Of a stretch of DNA of 64,000 nucleotides, positions 44,135 through 52,750 are shown piece by piece. Below the pieces are notes generated by a model. It saw only the letters and a program-made list of their open reading frames with translations, was not told where the DNA came from and did not search any database. This stretch comes from Actinokineospora iranica (lineage in GTDB: Bacteria > Actinomycetota > Actinomycetes > Mycobacteriales > Pseudonocardiaceae): contig NZ_FMZZ01000005.1 in the NCBI RefSeq assembly GCF_900101685.1, positions 186,001 through 250,000 on the forward strand. The letters are read 5' to 3'. How positions within the stretch are numbered: position 1 is the first letter of the stretch; every line of letters starts with the position of its first letter. The translations under genes were made by a program, and so were the position numbers.

Positions 44135-44244
44135 CGCACCAGGCTAACCGCGTCGCCCGTACGCCGTTCGCGCCACGCGAGGGGCAAGTGGGTATCGCCC
44201 ACTTTGGTGAACCGGAGTAACTTGGAGCATCAAGGAGGTGTGTC

Positions 44245-44541
44245 ATGGCCATGCTCGATGACTTCAGGCCGGTGGCCGAGGTGACGGCCGACGAGCGCGG
44301 CCGTGTCGCCATCGGGAAAGCGGGAGCCACCAAGGATGACCGCTACGCGGTGTCCACCAACGCCGACGGCGCCATCCTGCTGACTCCCTTGGTGAGCATT
44401 CCCAAACGTGAGCTGCTCGTCTGGGAGAACGACGAGCTGCGCGCCTCCCTGTTCCGCGGTCTCGCGGACGCGGCCGAAGGCAACGCGCGCGCCCTGTCGT
44501 GGGTGACCGCTGACGACGACGAGGACGCCGAAGACGAGTGA
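44245..44541 (+). CDS. Antitoxin-like protein, AbrB-type amino-terminal hairpin
   Basis: 98 aa. VAEVTADERGRVAIGKAGA then YAVSTNADGAILLTPLVSIP looks like an AbrB/SpoVT swapped-hairpin DNA-binding domain. A helix and a very acidic tail (ADDDEDAEDE) follow, which would wrap the basic toxin. aaggaggt lies 12 nt before the ATG. The stop overlaps the toxin start (GTGA). Confidence 0.7.
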   Translation: MAMLDDFRPVAEVTADERGRVAIGKAGATKDDRYAVSTNADGAILLTPLVSIPKRELLVWENDELRASLFRGLADAAEGNARALSWVTADDDEDAEDE

Positions 44542-44846
44542 GCGCACCTCCCTTTGAACTGCTCTACACCCGTGAGGCTGAGAAGGTCATCGATGACCTG
44601 AAAGCCAAGCAGCAGTATCTGCCGAAGCTGAAGAAGGTGCCCAAGGCGCTGCGACTGTTGGAGCAGGCAGGCCCCCGGCATCCGGGTCTCCATTCGCATG
44701 ACTACCAGTCGGTTCCCGGGCCGGGTGGAGTCACGCTGTGGGAGTCCTATGTCGAGAACAGGACTCCCTCCGCGTGGCGTATCTGGTGGATCTACGGTCC
44801 GGGTGACGCACAGTTGACCATCGTCACGATCGGTCCACACCCCTGA
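44538..44846 (+). CDS. RelE/ParE-like toxin
   Basis: 102 aa from GTG 44538. FELLYTREAEKVIDDLKAK, a basic two-helix start, LPKLKKVPKALRLLEQ, then the beta-sheet with WESYVENRTPSAWRIWWIYG and TIVTIGPHP. The fold order fits the RelE superfamily; whether it acts on the ribosome or on gyrase is open. Confidence 0.7.
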   Translation: MSAPPFELLYTREAEKVIDDLKAKQQYLPKLKKVPKALRLLEQAGPRHPGLHSHDYQSVPGPGGVTLWESYVENRTPSAWRIWWIYGPGDAQLTIVTIGPHP

Positions 44847-44883
44847 GGTCGTTGGCCCGGTGGGTGGGTCGGTGGTCGCCGGG

Positions 44884-45597
44884 TCAGTGGTCGAGGTCGG
44901 CGTACCAGTCCGAGAGGGAGGGGTCGCCCGCGTCGTCGGGGGTGAGGTTGTCGAAGAGGTCGCCCGCGTCGGTGTCGTCGGCCTGGTCGGCTTCCGCGCT
45001 GTCCGCGCTGTCGAAGGGGTCTTCCTCGGTGGGGATCTCCAGGGGGACGTCGTCCACGGGGGTGACCTCGGCGGAGCCCTCGTCGGGCTGGTCCTGCTTG
45101 TCGGCCGGGTCGGCGTCCGGCTCGAAGTCGGCGGCGTCGCCGTCGCCGTCGGTGGGGTTCTCGAAGCCGCCGTCGTCGGGGACGTCGGAGGGGACGTCCT
45201 GGGTCTGGTCGGTGTCCTGCGGCTTGTCGTCCGGCACGTCGGACGGGACGTCCTGGGTCTGGTCGGCGGGGGTCTCGGTGACCGGTGTCTCGGTGGGCGG
45301 GGTCTCGGCGGGCTGGTCGGGAGTGCCGCCCCGGCCCTTGGCGTTCCAGGTGCCCTCGCCGGTGGGGTCGCTGTACGCGGACTCGGCGATGCCGTCGTCG
45401 TTGTGGTCCAGCAGCGCGGTGTCGGCGACGCCGTCGCCGTCGGAGTCCCACATGCGGTCGTCGTAGCGGCCGTCGCCGTCGAAGTCCACGGCGATGGCGT
45501 CGGCGTTCCCGTCGCCGTCGACGTCCACGTTGGCCTGGCCGTGGTGCACGTTCGGGTCGCCCTCGCCGGTGCCGAACCGGTACTCGATGTCCGCCAT
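44884..45597 (-). CDS. Acidic protein with calcium-binding-type DxDGDG repeats
   Basis: 237 aa from ATG 45597. The first 80 residues hold five short repeats of the EF-hand-loop/thrombospondin-3 kind (VDGDGNADAI, FDGDGRYDD, SDGDGVADT, HNDDGIAES). They start MADIEYRFGTGEGDPN, without signal peptide. The rest is disordered and Asp/Pro/Thr-rich, with two near-identical TQDVPSDVPDD units. A cytoplasmic or non-classically exported calcium-binding protein is the best guess. Confidence 0.75.
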   Translation of the reverse strand: MADIEYRFGTGEGDPNVHHGQANVDVDGDGNADAIAVDFDGDGRYDDRMWDSDGDGVADTALLDHNDDGIAESAYSDPTGEGTWNAKGRGGTPDQPAETPPTETPVTETPADQTQDVPSDVPDDKPQDTDQTQDVPSDVPDDGGFENPTDGDGDAADFEPDADPADKQDQPDEGSAEVTPVDDVPLEIPTEEDPFDSADSAEADQADDTDAGDLFDNLTPDDAGDPSLSDWYADLDH

Positions 45598-45719
45598 GGT
45601 GTAAAGCCCCTCACTGGGTCGAAGTCGACGGGTAGACGTGTGTGGCCCCAGCCTGGTTCCACACCGGACCGCGGTCGAGGTTGATAAGTTCGGAATTCGA
45701 CTGTGCGGGAGGGAATCCG

Positions 45720-46448
45720 GTGACGGACACGCGGTTGGCCGCCGATCTCGCGCGCGGCGCGGGCGAGTTGCTGCTGGCACTGCGCGCCGAGGGCGGGCCC
45801 GATCTGGGCCGCCGCGGCGACGCGGACGCCAACGCGTACCTGTTGGCCCGGCTGGCCGAGGAGCGGCCCGGGGACGCGGTGCTGTCCGAGGAAGCCGCGG
45901 ACGACCCGGCCCGGCAGGCCGTGGACCGGGTGTGGATCGTCGACCCGCTCGACGGCACCCGCGAGTACGCGCTGCGGACCCGCCCGGACTGGGCGGTGCA
46001 CGTGGCGCTGTGGCAGCGGGGCCTGGGCCTGACGGCGGCCGCCGTCGCCCAGCCTTCGCTGAACGCGGTGTATGCCAGCGATTTTCCGCCCACCCCGGCC
46101 AGTGTGTCGGCGCGGCCCCGGTTGCTGGTCAGCGACAGCAGGCCGCCCGCGTTCGCCGCCGAGGTCGCCGAGCGGGTGGGCGGCGACCTGGCGCCGATGG
46201 GGTCGGCCGGGGCCAAGGCGATGGCGGTGCTGCGTGGCGATGCCGACGGGTACCTGCACGCGGGCGGGCAGTGGGAGTGGGACTCGGCGGCCCCGGTCGC
46301 GGTCGTGCGGGCGGCTGGGCTGCACGCGTCCCGTGTGGACGGTTCGGCGCTGCGCTACAACCAGCCGCACCCCTACCTGCCGGACCTGCTGATCTGCCTG
46401 CCGGAGTTGGCCGCGCCGCTGCTCGCGGCCATCGCCGCGAGCAGGTAG
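45720..46448 (+). CDS. cysQ: Inositol monophosphatase-family 3'-phosphoadenosine nucleotidase (CysQ-like)
   Basis: 242 aa from GTG 45720 with gggaggg upstream. Metal site residues SEEAADD and [14 protein letters not shown], and the late [14 protein letters not shown]. Converts PAP or PAPS back to AMP or APS in sulfur assimilation. Its last 76 bp overlap the convergent kinase gene. Confidence 0.85.
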   Translation: MTDTRLAADLARGAGELLLALRAEGGPDLGRRGDADANAYLLARLAEERPGDAVLSEEAADDPARQAVDRVWIVDPLDGTREYALRTRPDWAVHVALWQRGLGLTAAAVAQPSLNAVYASDFPPTPASVSARPRLLVSDSRPPAFAAEVAERVGGDLAPMGSAGAKAMAVLRGDADGYLHAGGQWEWDSAAPVAVVRAAGLHASRVDGSALRYNQPHPYLPDLLICLPELAAPLLAAIAASR

Positions 46449-47359
46449 GACGGGTTGGCGACGGCGACGAGGTTCACGCGGGGCTGGTCGGCGAACTCGG
46501 TCGGCTCACCGGCGATGGCGCGCTGCCAGGTGAACACGCGGACGATCTTTCCCAGGCGGCAGGCCAGTTCCAGGTCGGCCACCAGGTCGCGGTGGGCGGC
46601 CAGGTCGGTGAACGGTTCGAGGTAGGCGTCGCGGGCCCGCAGCACGGTCGCCTGGTCGACGCGGCTCATCCGGCCGAGCACGGCCAGCATGGTGGTGAAC
46701 GGGTGCGCCACCACGCTGTCGCCCCAGTCGAGGAAGCGGCCGTCGCGGAACACGTTGCCGCGGTGCGGATCCTGGTGATCGATGCTCGCCGGGACCGGTG
46801 ACGCGGCCAGGCGGGCGCACCACTTGGCGACGGTGTCGGCCATCGCCGCGACCCGGTCGGGCACGTCGCCCACCAGGGCGACGGCCTCGGCGAAGCGGGT
46901 CGGCAGAACCGCGGGCCGCATGTCCGCGACGCCAGCGGCGAGCAGTCGGCCGACGTGCGGGGCCAGGTCACGCTGTAGTCGGCCGTAGAGCGGAAGAAAC
47001 TCGATCAGGGCGGCGTTGTCGGCGAGAGCGGGGCCGCCGTCGGGCAGCAGCAGCCAGCCGCGGTCGGCGTCGGCGGCGATCGGCGGCAGCACCCGGTCGG
47101 GCGCGAGGTCGCGCAGGACGGCGTAGAGGGCGACCTCGAAGCCGGTTTCCGGCCGGGTCGCCTTGAACCACACCGGTCCCGCGCTCGTCGGCGCGGTCAG
47201 CACCGTCGACCACGGCCGTGTCCTGGGCTGGGCGACCGGCCCAGTGCGCGCGATGCCCGCCTCGGCCAGCCGCCTGTCCAGCCAGGACACGGCTTTCCCG
47301 CGCCAAGCAGGCGACGACCACACCCTGGTCCCGAACTCCACGCGGACACTGTGCCGCAT
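46373..47359 (-). CDS. Aminoglycoside phosphotransferase-family kinase
   Basis: 328 aa. The catalytic loop is in [13 protein letters not shown] (Asp and Asn), the metal Asp in FLDWGDS. The amino-terminal lobe has [21 protein letters not shown]-fold enzymes phosphorylate antibiotics, choline or sugars; the substrate is unknown. Its tail overlaps cysQ, and the last ~25 residues are low-complexity, so a true stop further inside is not excluded. Confidence 0.8.
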   Translation of the reverse strand: MRHSVRVEFGTRVWSSPAWRGKAVSWLDRRLAEAGIARTGPVAQPRTRPWSTVLTAPTSAGPVWFKATRPETGFEVALYAVLRDLAPDRVLPPIAADADRGWLLLPDGGPALADNAALIEFLPLYGRLQRDLAPHVGRLLAAGVADMRPAVLPTRFAEAVALVGDVPDRVAAMADTVAKWCARLAASPVPASIDHQDPHRGNVFRDGRFLDWGDSVVAHPFTTMLAVLGRMSRVDQATVLRARDAYLEPFTDLAAHRDLVADLELACRLGKIVRVFTWQRAIAGEPTEFADQPRVNLVAVANPSYLLAAMAASSGAANSGRQISRSGR

Positions 47360-47405
47360 CCCGGGCCCAGGGCGCTCGCCAATAAACGCGACTGTCCACA
47401 GTGGT

Positions 47406-48245
47406 CTAACGGTCGTCGGGTCCGGCCATCAGCTCGTTGACCTTGGCGTAGCTCATGGCGCCCGCGGCGAGGGTGAAGGTGCCGGACTCGGCGATCTCCT
47501 GCGCGGCGAGCAAAGCGGCGGTGATCGCGGCGCGCGGCAGGGCGGAGCCCAGGCTGATCCGGCGCGCGCCCAGCGCGGCGAGCTTGCTGATCGGGTACTT
47601 CGCGGCGACACCCGCGGCCAGCACGTTCACCGGGCGGTCGACCGACTCGCAGACCGCGCGGATCGCGTCGATGGTGGGCAGGCCGGGGGCGTACAGCACG
47701 TCCGCGCCCGCGTCGGCGTAGGCGCGCAGCCTGCGGATCGTGTCGTCCAGATCGGGCCTGCCGTGCAGGAAGTTCTCCGCGCGGGCGGTGAAGGTGAACG
47801 GCAGCGCCTTGGCTGCCTCCGCCGCGGCCGCGACTCGCTCGACGGCAAGGTCGAAGTCGTAGATGGGCTCGTCGGGGCGGCCGGTGGCGTCCTCGATCGA
47901 CCCGCCGACCAGGCCTGCCGCGGCGGCCAGGCGGATCGTTTCGGCCACATCGTCTGGCTTGTCGCCGAAGCCGTTCTCCAGGTCGGCGGTGACCGGCAGG
48001 TGGGTCGCGGCGATGATGTCGCGGGCGTTGGCCAGGGTCTCGTCCCGGGTGACGAGGTTCGCGCCGTCCTGCCTGCCCAGGCTGAACGCGAGGCCGCCGC
48101 TGGTCGTGGCCAGGGCGGGGAATCCGAGACCGGTCAGCACCCTGGCTGTGCCCGCGTCCCACGCGTTGGCCACGACGAACGCGCCTGGTCCTTGGTGCAG
48201 GGCGGCGAAGGTCTCGGCCCGTTGCCGCTGGTCGGTTGCCCGCAT
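47406..48245 (-). CDS. Isocitrate lyase/PEP mutase-family enzyme
   Basis: 279 aa. VANAWDAGTARVLTGLGFPALATTS-type start (VVANAWDAGTARVLTG), VTADLENGFGD with the metal Asp, SIEDATGRPDEP, TARAENFL and YAPGLPTIDAI. It lacks the KKCGH motif of true isocitrate lyase, so a 2-methylisocitrate lyase, phosphonate or oxaloacetate-type reaction is more likely. Single gene. Confidence 0.88.
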   Translation of the reverse strand: MRATDQRQRAETFAALHQGPGAFVVANAWDAGTARVLTGLGFPALATTSGGLAFSLGRQDGANLVTRDETLANARDIIAATHLPVTADLENGFGDKPDDVAETIRLAAAAGLVGGSIEDATGRPDEPIYDFDLAVERVAAAAEAAKALPFTFTARAENFLHGRPDLDDTIRRLRAYADAGADVLYAPGLPTIDAIRAVCESVDRPVNVLAAGVAAKYPISKLAALGARRISLGSALPRAAITAALLAAQEIAESGTFTLAAGAMSYAKVNELMAGPDDR

Positions 48246-48289
48246 TGGCGTCCTCTCTGCTGGGTCTCCGTCTGCTCCTCAAGCTAGAT

Positions 48290-48385
48290 CAGTCTGGGGT
48301 GGCTTGCTTGGGTGGTCGCGTTCGCTGGGGCTGCTCGATGGGGTGGAGCTGCCTGGCAGGAGGGCGGGTTGTTCCTTGCTTCACT
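48290..48385. repeat. Intergenic repeat family, copy D (partial)
   Basis: ctcgatggggtggagctgcc followed by tggcaggagggcgggttgtt shares blocks with copies A and C, and the start (read in reverse) has cacccaagcaa as in copy B and at 13.96 kb. The rest of the 320-bp gap to the transposase gene holds a tandem repeat. Confidence 0.5.
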
Positions 48386-48399
48386 CCACCTCACCTGCT

Positions 48400-48497
48400 C
48401 CCCTTACCAACTCCCCCTTACCAACTCCCCCTTACCAACTCCCCCTTACCAACTCCCCCTTACCAACTCCCCCTTACCTGCTCCCCCTTACCTGTCC
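48400..48497. repeat. Seven tandem copies of a 14-bp unit
   Basis: Unit ccccttaccaactc, five identical or nearly identical copies, then two with acctg in place of accaa. Pyrimidine-rich on the plus strand. Lies between two minus-strand genes. Confidence 0.9.
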
Positions 48498-48565
48498 TCG
48501 CCTCGTCTGATCCCGCCGCTGACCGGGCGCACATGCCGCGGCGTCGGGGCATGTGCGCCCTTGGG

Positions 48566-49903
48566 TCAGGACGGTTGCCGTACTCGTTCGCTTGATGTCG
48601 CGGTGAGTTTGGCGAAGGTGAACGCGGCGGACACCAGGGTCATGTGGTGGTGCCAGCCGCGGTAGGAGCGGCCCTCGAAGTCGAGCAGGCCGTAGTGGGC
48701 CCGCAGGTCTTCGTGGTCTACCTGGGTGCGTTCGACCATGGAGCCCAGGGCGATGACCTCCGCGGCGCGGAGGTCGGTGCGGTTGGTCAGCCACAGCTTC
48801 GGCCGGTCGTGCCGGGCCGAGGGCAGTGTGCCGACCAACTGCAGCGCCAGGCCGCCGCCGCGGGACGCCGAGCCCGCGGGCAGCCGCACCGGCACCGACA
48901 GGGCCTGGGTGGCGCGGGGCCTGCCGTTGACCCCCGGGGACCAGGTGACCACCTGGCGGTGGGTGAGGTCGGCGCCGCGCAGACAGTCCTTGGCCTGCAC
49001 CAGGTTCGGCCCCCGGGTCGGGCCGAGGCCCGTGCCGACCGCGGCCAGATGCGGGCCGGGGACCACCGGGAGGGTCGGGGGGACCTCGAAGACGAAATCG
49101 GTCCCCAGTTCGGTCAGTCTCGCCATCAGGCGGTCGGCGCCCGGCATGTGCCGCAGGTCGCCGACGACCGGGGCGCGGGTGGTGCCCCAATCCGCGCCGA
49201 CCTCGTCGACGAGGTCGGCGGCGTACTGCCACTCGGCTTGCGCGCGCACCGAGGGCGGGATGTAGGCCCGGTCCCTGCGGCGGCGGTCGTTGGTCCATCG
49301 CTCGGTCAACTGGATCCGCCAGTTGACCGGGATGCTCGCCACGTCCGAGGCGAGATAAAGGCCGGTGCCGACCTGGCAGTTGAGCGAGCGGCCCTCCTCG
49401 GGCACAAACCTGCGCTCCACGCCGACAGAATGGTCGCCACGTTTTGGAATAGTGGTGTTGGCGATGACCCAGGCGCGCGGACTGAGGAACTCGTCAACCT
49501 TCTCGGCGATGCGAGATCGAACACCCCGCCAATCCCACGGACTTTGGTTGATAAATTGCTGCAATGACTGCGAAACGGGCAGTTCGAGAACTTCTTCCGC
49601 TATTCTCCTAACGGACTTCCGGCCGCGCCCAAGTAATAGTCCCCGTAGGTAGACCTCGGCCCATCGCCGCTGGTCAGACCGAGGAAGCGAACGGAAGTTA
49701 TCTTGCGCGAAATATGCCACCTCATCATTCTTGGCCAGCGAAAGGCCGGTATGCAGACTTTCCTCGACCACTGTGTGACCCCCATTGCTGTTACACCACT
49801 CGCACAACCGATACTCCATATAGGCGACGTACTCGGCAAGCGTGACTGCGGTAAGTTGCGACGATCTCGTGAGGTTGACCGTACGCACTATAGTGGAATG
49901 CAT
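48566..49903 (-). mobile_element. IS701-type transposase gene, probably catalytically inactive
   Basis: 445 aa from ATG 49903; a GTG at 49927 is also open. Family blocks: LPRSDQRRWAEVYLRGLLL, RKSVRRIAEEV, WVIANTTIPKRGDHSVGVE, ADWGTTRAPVVGDLRHM, and the closing LLDFEGRSYRGWHHHMTLV. In active members the first block reads as I/V-D-D-T with the first catalytic Asp; here it is A-N. The second Asp and the Glu remain. No terminal inverted repeats or target duplication are visible. Such proteins are common as single domesticated copies in actinomycetes. The 5' third is AT-richer than its neighbours. Confidence 0.75.
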
Positions 49904-49927
49904 ATTCGAACGCGGCCCGGTGATCAC

Positions 49928-50354
49928 TCTCCGTAGAGGGCGGCATTGCGGTTATCTTGGAACTCCCCATTGGGCATGTGCGCGAACTGCGCAGAGTTGA
50001 TCAGCTTAAGTCGCGGCCGCTGACGCTGTTCACGGTCCGTAGTCATTAAGACGCGCGTTTAGCGCAGGGGCCGGGTAGGCCTCGAACGTGACCGGGAACA
50101 CTGTCACGGGCAGGCCGGATGCGGCCATCTGGTTGACATCGCAAGGAGCGTTTGGGGGTCGCGACCGCTGCGGGAATTCGCCGGCGCGCGGGCTCGACCT
50201 TTGTCGATTCGATGTCTGGACATTGTCCAGGATGCCTGTCCGGATGCCTGTCCGGATGACTGTCACCGTGTCCGCTATAGCGGATGGTGGGGGCCGTCCG
50301 GGTTTTTCTGGTGGTTCGTGATCGATTTCCCGCTACGGCCCCCACCCGAATTGA
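49928..50354. promoter_or_regulatory. Gene-free region with stacked palindromes and direct repeats
   Basis: About 430 bp, AT-richer at the transposase end. CTGGACA-T-TGTCCAG is a perfect palindrome at 50216-50230. Three 12-bp copies of ggatgcctgtcc (last copy diverged) follow at 50230-50265, then TCCGCTATAGCGGA, a perfect 14-bp palindrome, at 50271-50284. I see no open frame with coding character. Confidence 0.6.
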
Positions 50355-50681
50355 TCAAGATTGCGCTCCACCCCGGTCGGCGATGGTGATCGCCTGGTCG
50401 AACCCGGCCAGCCGGATCGTGGCCACCACCTCCGCGCTCGCGCCGACCACAATGATCGACGCCGTCGGCGGCAGCTTCTGCTGGGCGAACGCCAGCCACC
50501 GCACGCCCGCGGAGGACAGCGCGCGCAGGCCGGTCATGTCCAGCACCAGGCGGTCCAGCGGCCGCTCTGCGGCCTGCTCGACCAGTGACCGGAACACCGG
50601 CGCGGTCGTCGCGTCCAGCTCACCGGTCAGGTACACCGTGCCGGTGCGGCCGTTGAAGCCAAGGTATGCCTCGAAGTTCAC
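50355..50681 (-). CDS. STAS-domain anti-sigma factor antagonist-like protein
   Basis: 108 aa, GTG overlapping the glgX stop (GTGA). STAS fold with VYLTGELDATTAPVF and LVLDMTGLRALSSAGVRWL; the Ser pair matches the phosphorylated site of SpoIIAA-type antagonists. No anti-sigma kinase gene is adjacent. Last gene of a minus-strand transcript with glgX, unusual company for such a regulator. Confidence 0.88.
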   Translation of the reverse strand: MNFEAYLGFNGRTGTVYLTGELDATTAPVFRSLVEQAAERPLDRLVLDMTGLRALSSAGVRWLAFAQQKLPPTASIIVVGASAEVVATIRLAGFDQAITIADRGGAQS

Positions 50682-52750
50682 CGCTCGTCTCCTTCGGTTG
50701 CCCGCCGTGCCTCCAGCACGACCACGGATTTGCCCGCCAGCACCAGGTCCCCGCCCAGCGCCGGGGAGTCCTCGCCGTCGCGGGCGGTGTCGGCGAAGAC
50801 GTGCCAGCGGTGGCCAGCGGGCGGGGCGGGCGGCTGGACCCTGACCTCGGCGAGGTCGGTGTTGGCCGCCACGAACACGGTGTCGGCGCTGTCGGCCCGG
50901 TCAGCGCCGTCGGCCCGGTCGGCGCCGCCGGGCTCGTGCAGCAGCATCGCCAGCAGCCGCGCGTCCGGCGACCAGTCGGGCTCCCCCGGCCGGACGCCGT
51001 GCCAGCTCACCGGCGGGTACTGCGCGCCATCGGCTGCCTCGCCGTCGGGGTGCCGTCCGCGCCGCAGCACCGGGTGGCGCGCGCGGAACGCGATCAGCCG
51101 CCGGGTGAACGCCACCAGGTCGGCGTTGGCCGCCGCCAGCGTCCAGTCCACCCAGGTGATGTCGTTGTCCTGGCAGTACGCGTTGTTGTTGCCGCGCTGG
51201 GTGCGGCCGAACTCGTCGCCAGCGAGCAGCATCGGCACGCCGTGGCTGACCAGCAGCAGCGCCAGCGCGTTGCGCGCCTGCCTGCCGCGCAGCGCGAGCA
51301 CACCGGCGTCGTCGGTCGGCCCTTCCCAGCCGCAGTTCCAGCTGTCGTTGGCGTCGTGGCCGTCGCGGTTGTCCTCGCCGTTGTCCTCGTTGTGCTTGCG
51401 GTCGTAGGCGGTCAGGTCGGCCAGGGTGAAGCCGTCGTGGCAGGTCACGAAGTTGACCGAGGCGCCGGTTCCCCGGCTGCCGTAGAGGTCGGGCGAGCCG
51501 ACCAGGCGGGCGGCCAGCTCCCCCGCGCTGCCCGGACCGGCGATGAGGAACCGGCGCAGCGCGTCGCGGTAGCGGCCGTTCCACTCCATCCACCGGCCGT
51601 AGTCGGGGAACGAGCCCACCTGGTAGAGCCCGCCCGCGTCCCAAGCCTCGGCGATCAGCTTGCGGTCGGCCAGAATCGGGTCGTGCGCGACAGCCTCCAG
51701 CAGCGGCGGGTTGGCCAGCGGGCCGCCGTCGGTGCCCCGCGACATGATCGAGGCCAGGTCGAACCGGAAGCCGTCGACATGGAACTCGACCACCCAGTGC
51801 CGCAGGCAGTCGAGGATGAACTCCCGCACCACCGGGTGGTTGCAGTTCATCGTGTTGCCGGTGCCGCTGAAGTTGTAGTAGCCGCCGTCCGGGGTGAGCA
51901 GGTAGTACGTGGCGTTGTCCAGGCCGCGGAACGACTGCGTGGGGCCGCGGTGGTCGCCTTCGCCGGTGTGGTTGAACACCACGTCCAGCACGACCTCGAT
52001 GCCCGCCGCGTGCAGGTCCCGGACCAGCTCCTTGAACTCCCGGGCCGCGTCGCCGGGGTCGGCGGCGTAGGCGAGCTTGGGTGCGAAGAAGCCCACCGGG
52101 TGGTAGCCCCAGGTGTTGAGCCGGGGCGGGCCGCCCGCGACGTCGGTCTCGTCGAACTCGAAGACCGGCATCAGCTCGACGCAGTTCACGCCCAGCTCGC
52201 GCAGGTACGGGATTTTCTCCCGCAGCCCGGCGAACGTGCCCGGATTGTCCACTTGGGACGAGTCGTGCCGGGTGAAGCCGCGGACGTTGAGCTCGTAGAC
52301 CACCAGGTCCTCGGTCGGGACCCGCGGCGGCCGGTCGGCACCCCAGTCGAAGTCGTCCCCGCGCACCGCCTTTCCGCGGTACCGGGGGCGCTGCCCCCAT
52401 TCCTCGCCGCCGACCACGAGTTTCGCCCTCGGGTCGAGCAGCAGCGCGTTCGGGTCGAACCGGGCGCCGGGCGCGTGCGCCGGGCCGTCGGCCCGCAGCG
52501 CGTAGTGCGCCAGGTCCGGGTCGAGCCCGAGGACGGTCATGGCGAACACGTCGCCGATCCGGTACTCGTCCGGGAACGGCAGTTCGGTGAGCACTTCGCC
52601 GCGCTCGGGGTCGAGCAGCACCAGCCACAGCTTGTCGGCGGTGGTGGAGGCGACGGCGAAGTTGACGCCGTCGGCGGTCACGGTCGCGCCGAGCGGCAGC
52701 GGCTTGCCGGGCTGGACGCGAAACCCGTCCATCCAACGGATTCCCGTCAT
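50678..52750 (-). CDS. glgX: Glycogen debranching enzyme GlgX
   Basis: 690 aa from ATG 52750, overlapping the AGE-like stop (ATGA). GH13 family with an amino-terminal CBM48-type domain (PLGATVTADGVNFAV). YELNVRGFTRHDSS, DVVFNHTGEGDHRGPT, nucleophile Asp in DGFRFDLAS, acid Glu in IAEAWD, and FVTCHDGFTLADL. Hydrolyses alpha-1,6 branches in glycogen or phosphorylase-limited dextrins. Confidence 0.93.
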   Translation of the reverse strand: MTGIRWMDGFRVQPGKPLPLGATVTADGVNFAVASTTADKLWLVLLDPERGEVLTELPFPDEYRIGDVFAMTVLGLDPDLAHYALRADGPAHAPGARFDPNALLLDPRAKLVVGGEEWGQRPRYRGKAVRGDDFDWGADRPPRVPTEDLVVYELNVRGFTRHDSSQVDNPGTFAGLREKIPYLRELGVNCVELMPVFEFDETDVAGGPPRLNTWGYHPVGFFAPKLAYAADPGDAAREFKELVRDLHAAGIEVVLDVVFNHTGEGDHRGPTQSFRGLDNATYYLLTPDGGYYNFSGTGNTMNCNHPVVREFILDCLRHWVVEFHVDGFRFDLASIMSRGTDGGPLANPPLLEAVAHDPILADRKLIAEAWDAGGLYQVGSFPDYGRWMEWNGRYRDALRRFLIAGPGSAGELAARLVGSPDLYGSRGTGASVNFVTCHDGFTLADLTAYDRKHNEDNGEDNRDGHDANDSWNCGWEGPTDDAGVLALRGRQARNALALLLVSHGVPMLLAGDEFGRTQRGNNNAYCQDNDITWVDWTLAAANADLVAFTRRLIAFRARHPVLRRGRHPDGEAADGAQYPPVSWHGVRPGEPDWSPDARLLAMLLHEPGGADRADGADRADSADTVFVAANTDLAEVRVQPPAPPAGHRWHVFADTARDGEDSPALGGDLVLAGKSVVVLEARRATEGDER

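Noticed and set aside
48400-48497. Tandem repeat as possible CRISPR
   Set aside because: Units are 14 bp and directly adjacent without spacers, and there are no cas genes. The same holds for the 16- and 17-bp arrays.
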